In this document: one piece after another, positions 60,508 through 64,000 of the stretch | How positions within the stretch are numbered: the stretch's first letter is position 1 | Layout of the letters: each line of letters opens with the position of its first letter | Origin: Gammaproteobacteria bacterium | GTDB taxonomy: Bacteria > Pseudomonadota > Gammaproteobacteria > Steroidobacterales > GCA-2729495 | Assembly: GCA_020853135.1 (NCBI GenBank) | Contig: JADYZO010000060.1 | Coordinates: 1 to 64,000 of the forward strand | DNA length: 64,000 nucleotides | Direction of reading: 5' to 3' | Notes under the pieces: generated by a model | Told to the model about the DNA's origin: nothing | What the model saw: only the letters and a program-made list of their open reading frames with translations | The model's database searches: none | Program-made: the position numbers and the translations under genes

Positions 60508-63500
60508 CGAAGGCACCGTAGGCGTAGGCCGGTACGGCCGATGCAGCTGCGAACGGGGTGGCGACGAGGACATTCCCCGCATTGACCATCTGGAAAATCC
60601 CCGAACGACCGACGTTGTTGCCCAGCTCGTTGTAGAAGATGGGCGAATTCAGGTAGTCATGCGGTCCGGCATAGGTCTCGATCAGGTGGTCCAGGAAGGA
60701 GCCAGGCTGGTACTTGTTACCGAAAAAATAGCCTTGGCCACCCTGCTCGCCGCCAAGCAGACTCTTTGTACACGGTGAGCGGCATCCGCCCAGTTTGAAG
60801 CGGTCACCACGGAAGCCATCGCTGATGCCCCTGGCATTGTCGCCATTCAGCCGCGACTGTTCCACCATGGCCTGCCGCATTTCCAGCGCCGCCCAGGTCA
60901 GCGACGACATGGTGCCGCTGGCGATGAAGCCGTCGCGGAAGTCCCCGCCCTGCAATTCCGCGCCGATGCCGCCCACGGTGGCTTCCGCCAGCACGCGGCC
61001 GGCGCTGTAGCCACTGCCGAACTGCGCACCAATGCCGCTCATCATGCCTCCGGTCAGGGCACCGGACACGACGCCGCGCAGGTTGCCCGTCGAGATGACC
61101 CCGGCCACGGCCCCGCCGGCGGCACCGCCGATCATGGTGCTCGAGACGGTTGCCGCAGTGAGCGTATTGGCGGCCACCACGCCACTGGTCGTGCCGGCCG
61201 TGGCTCCGATCGCCGTGGTCTGCGCCGCATAGGCCCAGGAGGACACGGCTCCCGCAGTGTAGTAGGCGGCGACCGCCGCCGCCACGGGCCGTCCCCAGTT
61301 GCGGACCAGCCGCTGCGTGAAGCTGCCGACGTGGCGGATGGCGCGCCTGATGGCCTTGCGCAGCTTGCCGAGCAGGAAGCCGCTCGGATCGAAGTAGGAG
61401 GTCGGGTTGTTGTTGACGTAGCTGTAGGGATTGAGCGCCTGGGGATCCAGGGCGCCGGCCAGGATGGGATCGGGGCTGAGCATCCTGCCGAGCAGGGGAT
61501 CTTCCAGCCGGCCGTTCATGTGCACCAGCCGCACGCCGTCCAGGTGCTCGTGGCCGGTGAAGCCGCGCTCGACCCAGTGCGTGTCGCCGTAGCGCAGGTC
61601 GCGCGCGTCCGGGCTCCAGTTCACCTGCCGGCGCTTGCCCCAGGCGTCGAAGCTCAGGGTGAGCAGGTCGAGGCCGTCGCCGGCGGCACGCACCAGCCGG
61701 TCGACGCTGCCCAGGTGGTCGTGCAGGACGTAGTAGGCATCGAGCCCGCCCGGCGTCGTCTCGACCTGGCTGTAGACGGCACGCCCGTAGGCGAACACCG
61801 TGGCGCGGTACCGGTGTATCCCGCCCTCCATCTCGACCTCGAAATGCGGGCCGACGTAATGGATCGTCTTGCTGGCCTGCCCCGTCGCCTGCTCCTGCAT
61901 GACACGGCTGCGGCCCGGCCCGTAGGAAAAGCGCACCGTATCGGCCCCCTGGCTGACCTGGCTGGGGAGGTTGAAGCTGGTCCAGGCGAGCGAGGAAGTC
62001 CCGCGGGCGGTCATGTTGCCGTTGTCGTCGTAGGCGTACTGGATTGCGCCGCGGGGACCGCCCGAGACGCTGGTCACGGCATGTGGCCGCTGGCCGCCGC
62101 CGCCGTAGGCGAAGTTGCCGACGTCCGACTTCGAGAGGATGTTGCCATCGGCGCTGTAGGTCATGGACAGCGATGGTGTGCCATTGAGGCTGGTGCGTAC
62201 CAGCCGGTTCAGGTCGTCATACGTGAATTGCTCCAGATACGTCGCCGTCACGAGCCGGTTGCGCCGCGATGCCAGGTTGCCGACGGGATCCCATTCATAG
62301 GAATAGTCCTGGACAGTGACCGGGAAGCCGGCGGCCTCGCTGTGGATGGCGGTCAGCCGCCCGGTGGCGTCATCGTAGGTGTTGCGTTCCTCGAGGGCGT
62401 TGGCGCCGAAGACGGCGCGTTGCTCGCGGGCCTGGGCGTCCATTTCCAGCAGCGTGTAGACAGGCGCCATGCCCACGGCTTCCTGGGTGATCGTGCTGAG
62501 GTGGCCGTTGGCATAGCCGAACAGGAACCTGGGGCGCCAGCCGATGGTTGCCGGATAGGTCATTTCGCTGATCTTGCCCTCTGCCCCGTAGGCGTAATCG
62601 CTCTGGTAGATGCCCTCGTCGATGACCGTCGTCGTGCGCCGGAGCAGGCCGCTGGAGTTGTAGAGGTAGTACTCCTGGAATTCACCGTGCCCGGGGCCCA
62701 GTGCGGAGACCACCTTCTGCAGCAGCCCGCGGCCAGGTCCCGGGTTGGCGAGGTAGGTCCAGCTGGTCCTGCCTTCGGGCTCGTCGCGCGACACGATCCG
62801 GCCCAGCTGGTCATAGCGCAGGGTGACGACACTGGCCGGGGTCCTGCCGTCAGCCTGCCGCACGACCTGCCCGAAGGCGTCGTAGCCGAAGCTGCGTTGG
62901 CCCGCGTCCGGGTCTTCGCTGGACATGAGCAGCCCACGCTCATCGTAGGTGTAGCGCCGGGTGTTGCCGCCGGCATCGACCACCGATGTGAGCAGGCCGG
63001 CGGCATCGTAGGCATAGGCGGCCGTGCTGCCCAGCGGGGCGGTGACCCGCGTCACGTGCCCGGCGGCATCGTGGTGGACCACGGTGGTCTGCCCTGCGGC
63101 ATTGTGCAGCGTGGTATCCAGCCCCGCATAGCTGTAGGTAGAGACTGCGCCAGCCGGCAGCGCAGCGCTCGCCGGCCGGGTGACAGACTTGGCGCGGCCG
63201 GCCAGGTCGTAACTGGTGCTGGTCCAGTAGCGCGTGGTCGAGCCCTCCCTGAACGGTGCCGAGCGCCGCTGCAGGCGACCGAGCGCGTCGTACTCGAGCA
63301 GTTCGCGGCTCGCCAGGCCATCGACCAGCACGAAGGCGCGGCCGACGACCCGCCCCAGGCTGTCATGCTGGGTCTCGCTCCAGTAGTTGTCGCCGCGCGT
63401 CTCGCGGATGGCGTAGCGGGCGCCGGGCGCAAAGCAGGGCCCGCAGGCCGCATAGCTGATGCGCGTGATGCCGGTGGAGCGGGTTTCCACGCGGATGCGG

Positions 63501-64000
63501 CCGAAATCATCCAGTTGCCAGCCGGTGAGCATGCCCTGCGGATCCGACCGGCCGGTCTCCAGGCCGAGCGCCTCGTTCCAGGCGTGGCCGACAGCCAGGT
63601 CCCTCTCGCCGCTGATGACCTGGGCCTCGGTCACGGGCCGGCTGCTGCGGCTGGCGTAGGTGAACCGCGTGACACGCGGCGCCAGGGCCCCGATGGCATC
63701 GACGCGCGTGATGCTCTCGGTGCGTCCGTTGGCGTCATAGGCATAGGTGGTGCGCAGTTGCCGGGCCGGGTCGGACTCCGGCCCGCTGGTTTGCGTGATG
63801 AGGCGGCAGGTGGTGGCGCTGTAGGTCATCAGGACGCTGCGGGTCTGCGTGCCCGCGCCCGAGACGTCCTGCGTGACATCCACCCGGTTGGGCAGTGCGA
63901 GGCAGCCGTTGGCGCGTGCGGCCTCGTCGAAGCTGACGTTGCGTGTCGTGCGGAACACCTGCCCCGGGCTCATGGGGGAGCTCACCTCGGTCAGTTCCCG
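60500..64000 (-). CDS. RHS repeat-associated protein (partial, N-terminus beyond right edge)
   Basis: At least 1166 aa; the frame is open to base 64000, so the true start is outside. Over twenty YD/RHS repeats (such as YDALGRLQRR, YDAAGLLTSVVDAGGNTRRYTYDERGLL, YDAFGQVVRQ) build a hollow beta-shell. The RHS core ends with RLVHMNGRLEDPLLGRMLSPDPILAGALDPQALNPYSYVNNNPTSYFDPSGFLL. The C-terminal tip (about 270 residues) has an Ala/Gly-rich stretch with hydrophobic segments, and then a compact end containing DHLIETYAGPHDYLNSPIFYNELGNN. This end resembles tips of other gammaproteobacterial RHS proteins, but I cannot assign an activity. Confidence 0.92.
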   Translation of the reverse strand, partial: RELTEVSSPMSPGQVFRTTRNVSFDEAARANGCLALPNRVDVTQDVSGAGTQTRSVLMTYSATTCRLITQTSGPESDPARQLRTTYAYDANGRTESITRVDAIGALAPRVTRFTYASRSSRPVTEAQVISGERDLAVGHAWNEALGLETGRSDPQGMLTGWQLDDFGRIRVETRSTGITRISYAACGPCFAPGARYAIRETRGDNYWSETQHDSLGRVVGRAFVLVDGLASRELLEYDALGRLQRRSAPFREGSTTRYWTSTSYDLAGRAKSVTRPASAALPAGAVSTYSYAGLDTTLHNAAGQTTVVHHDAAGHVTRVTAPLGSTAAYAYDAAGLLTSVVDAGGNTRRYTYDERGLLMSSEDPDAGQRSFGYDAFGQVVRQADGRTPASVVTLRYDQLGRIVSRDEPEGRTSWTYLANPGPGRGLLQKVVSALGPGHGEFQEYYLYNSSGLLRRTTTVIDEGIYQSDYAYGAEGKISEMTYPATIGWRPRFLFGYANGHLSTITQEAVGMAPVYTLLEMDAQAREQRAVFGANALEERNTYDDATGRLTAIHSEAAGFPVTVQDYSYEWDPVGNLASRRNRLVTATYLEQFTYDDLNRLVRTSLNGTPSLSMTYSADGNILSKSDVGNFAYGGGGQRPHAVTSVSGGPRGAIQYAYDDNGNMTARGTSSLAWTSFNLPSQVSQGADTVRFSYGPGRSRVMQEQATGQASKTIHYVGPHFEVEMEGGIHRYRATVFAYGRAVYSQVETTPGGLDAYYVLHDHLGSVDRLVRAAGDGLDLLTLSFDAWGKRRQVNWSPDARDLRYGDTHWVERGFTGHEHLDGVRLVHMNGRLEDPLLGRMLSPDPILAGALDPQALNPYSYVNNNPTSYFDPSGFLLGKLRKAIRRAIRHVGSFTQRLVRNWGRPVAAAVAAYYTAGAVSSWAYAAQTTAIGATAGTTSGVVAANTLTAATVSSTMIGGAAGGAVAGVISTGNLRGVVSGALTGGMMSGIGAQFGSGYSAGRVLAEATVGGIGAELQGGDFRDGFIASGTMSSLTWAALEMRQAMVEQSRLNGDNARGISDGFRGDRFKLGGCRSPCTKSLLGGEQGGQGYFFGNKYQPGSFLDHLIETYAGPHDYLNSPIFYNELGNNVGRSGIFQMVNAGNVLVATPFAAASAVPAYAYGAFDD

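Overview
The window is GC-rich chromosomal DNA of a gammaproteobacterium. The housekeeping order (rpoZ-spoT-ridA-recG, yicC/rph/rdgB, mrcA facing pilMNOPQ-aroK-aroB, tesA facing an ABC/FtsX pair), UbiA-type quinone synthesis and the many EIVVTAQKRE-type TonB receptors point towards the Xanthomonadales/Nevskiales/Steroidobacterales neighbourhood. That placement is inference from gene content; no rRNA is present.

Layout. 1-9.5 kb is core: bioC (cut by the left edge, absent from the ORF track) and bioB, divergent comF, then a minus-strand block gmk, rpoZ, spoT, ridA, recG, ubiA. Two non-coding repeat elements sit in it, one between rpoZ and gmk and one running into the start of ubiA. 9.5-36.9 kb is a contiguous catabolic island lying between gmk and yicC, which are close neighbours in many gammaproteobacteria. 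37-45.4 kb returns to core genes (yicC, PP2C phosphatase, rph, rdgB, an AT-rich region with DnaA boxes, rpmE, gltA, a nucleotidyltransferase-like gene, mrcA). 45.4-51 kb is the type IV pilus operon pilMNOPQ, preceded by a long leader containing what reads as a cyclic-di-GMP-I (GEMM-I) riboswitch aptamer. 51-60 kb carries aroK, aroB, a dGTPase-like gene, pyrF, an NmrA-type reductase, tesA, an ABC ATPase/FtsX-like permease pair and a NUDIX hydrolase. The right end holds a large RHS-repeat protein (cut by the edge) whose 3' end overlaps a small lipoprotein gene.

The island is the most interesting part. It encodes two acyl-CoA ligases, two acyl-CoA dehydrogenases (one IVD/LCAD-like, one ACAD11-like), an enoyl-CoA hydratase, an alpha-methylacyl-CoA racemase with its catalytic triad, a thiolase, a FadB-like fusion, an SDR, an APH-fold kinase coupled to a DUF6285-like small protein, two metallo-beta-lactamase-fold hydrolases, an alpha/beta hydrolase, an SMP-30 lactonase-like protein, a VOC protein, an O-methyltransferase, two flavin/quinone-type reductases, two TonB receptors and two paralogous MarR-type regulators. 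Nearly every transcription unit in it starts next to a palindrome of the form GTCAAT-N3-ATTGAC, which suggests a single dedicated regulon. The kinase + small protein + SDR + ACAD11-like + ligase set resembles the LvaABCDE levulinate/4-hydroxyacyl-CoA pathway of Pseudomonas putida. With a lactonase-like enzyme added, a working hypothesis is uptake and beta-oxidation of a branched gamma-hydroxy acid or lactone. The substrate cannot be read from sequence.
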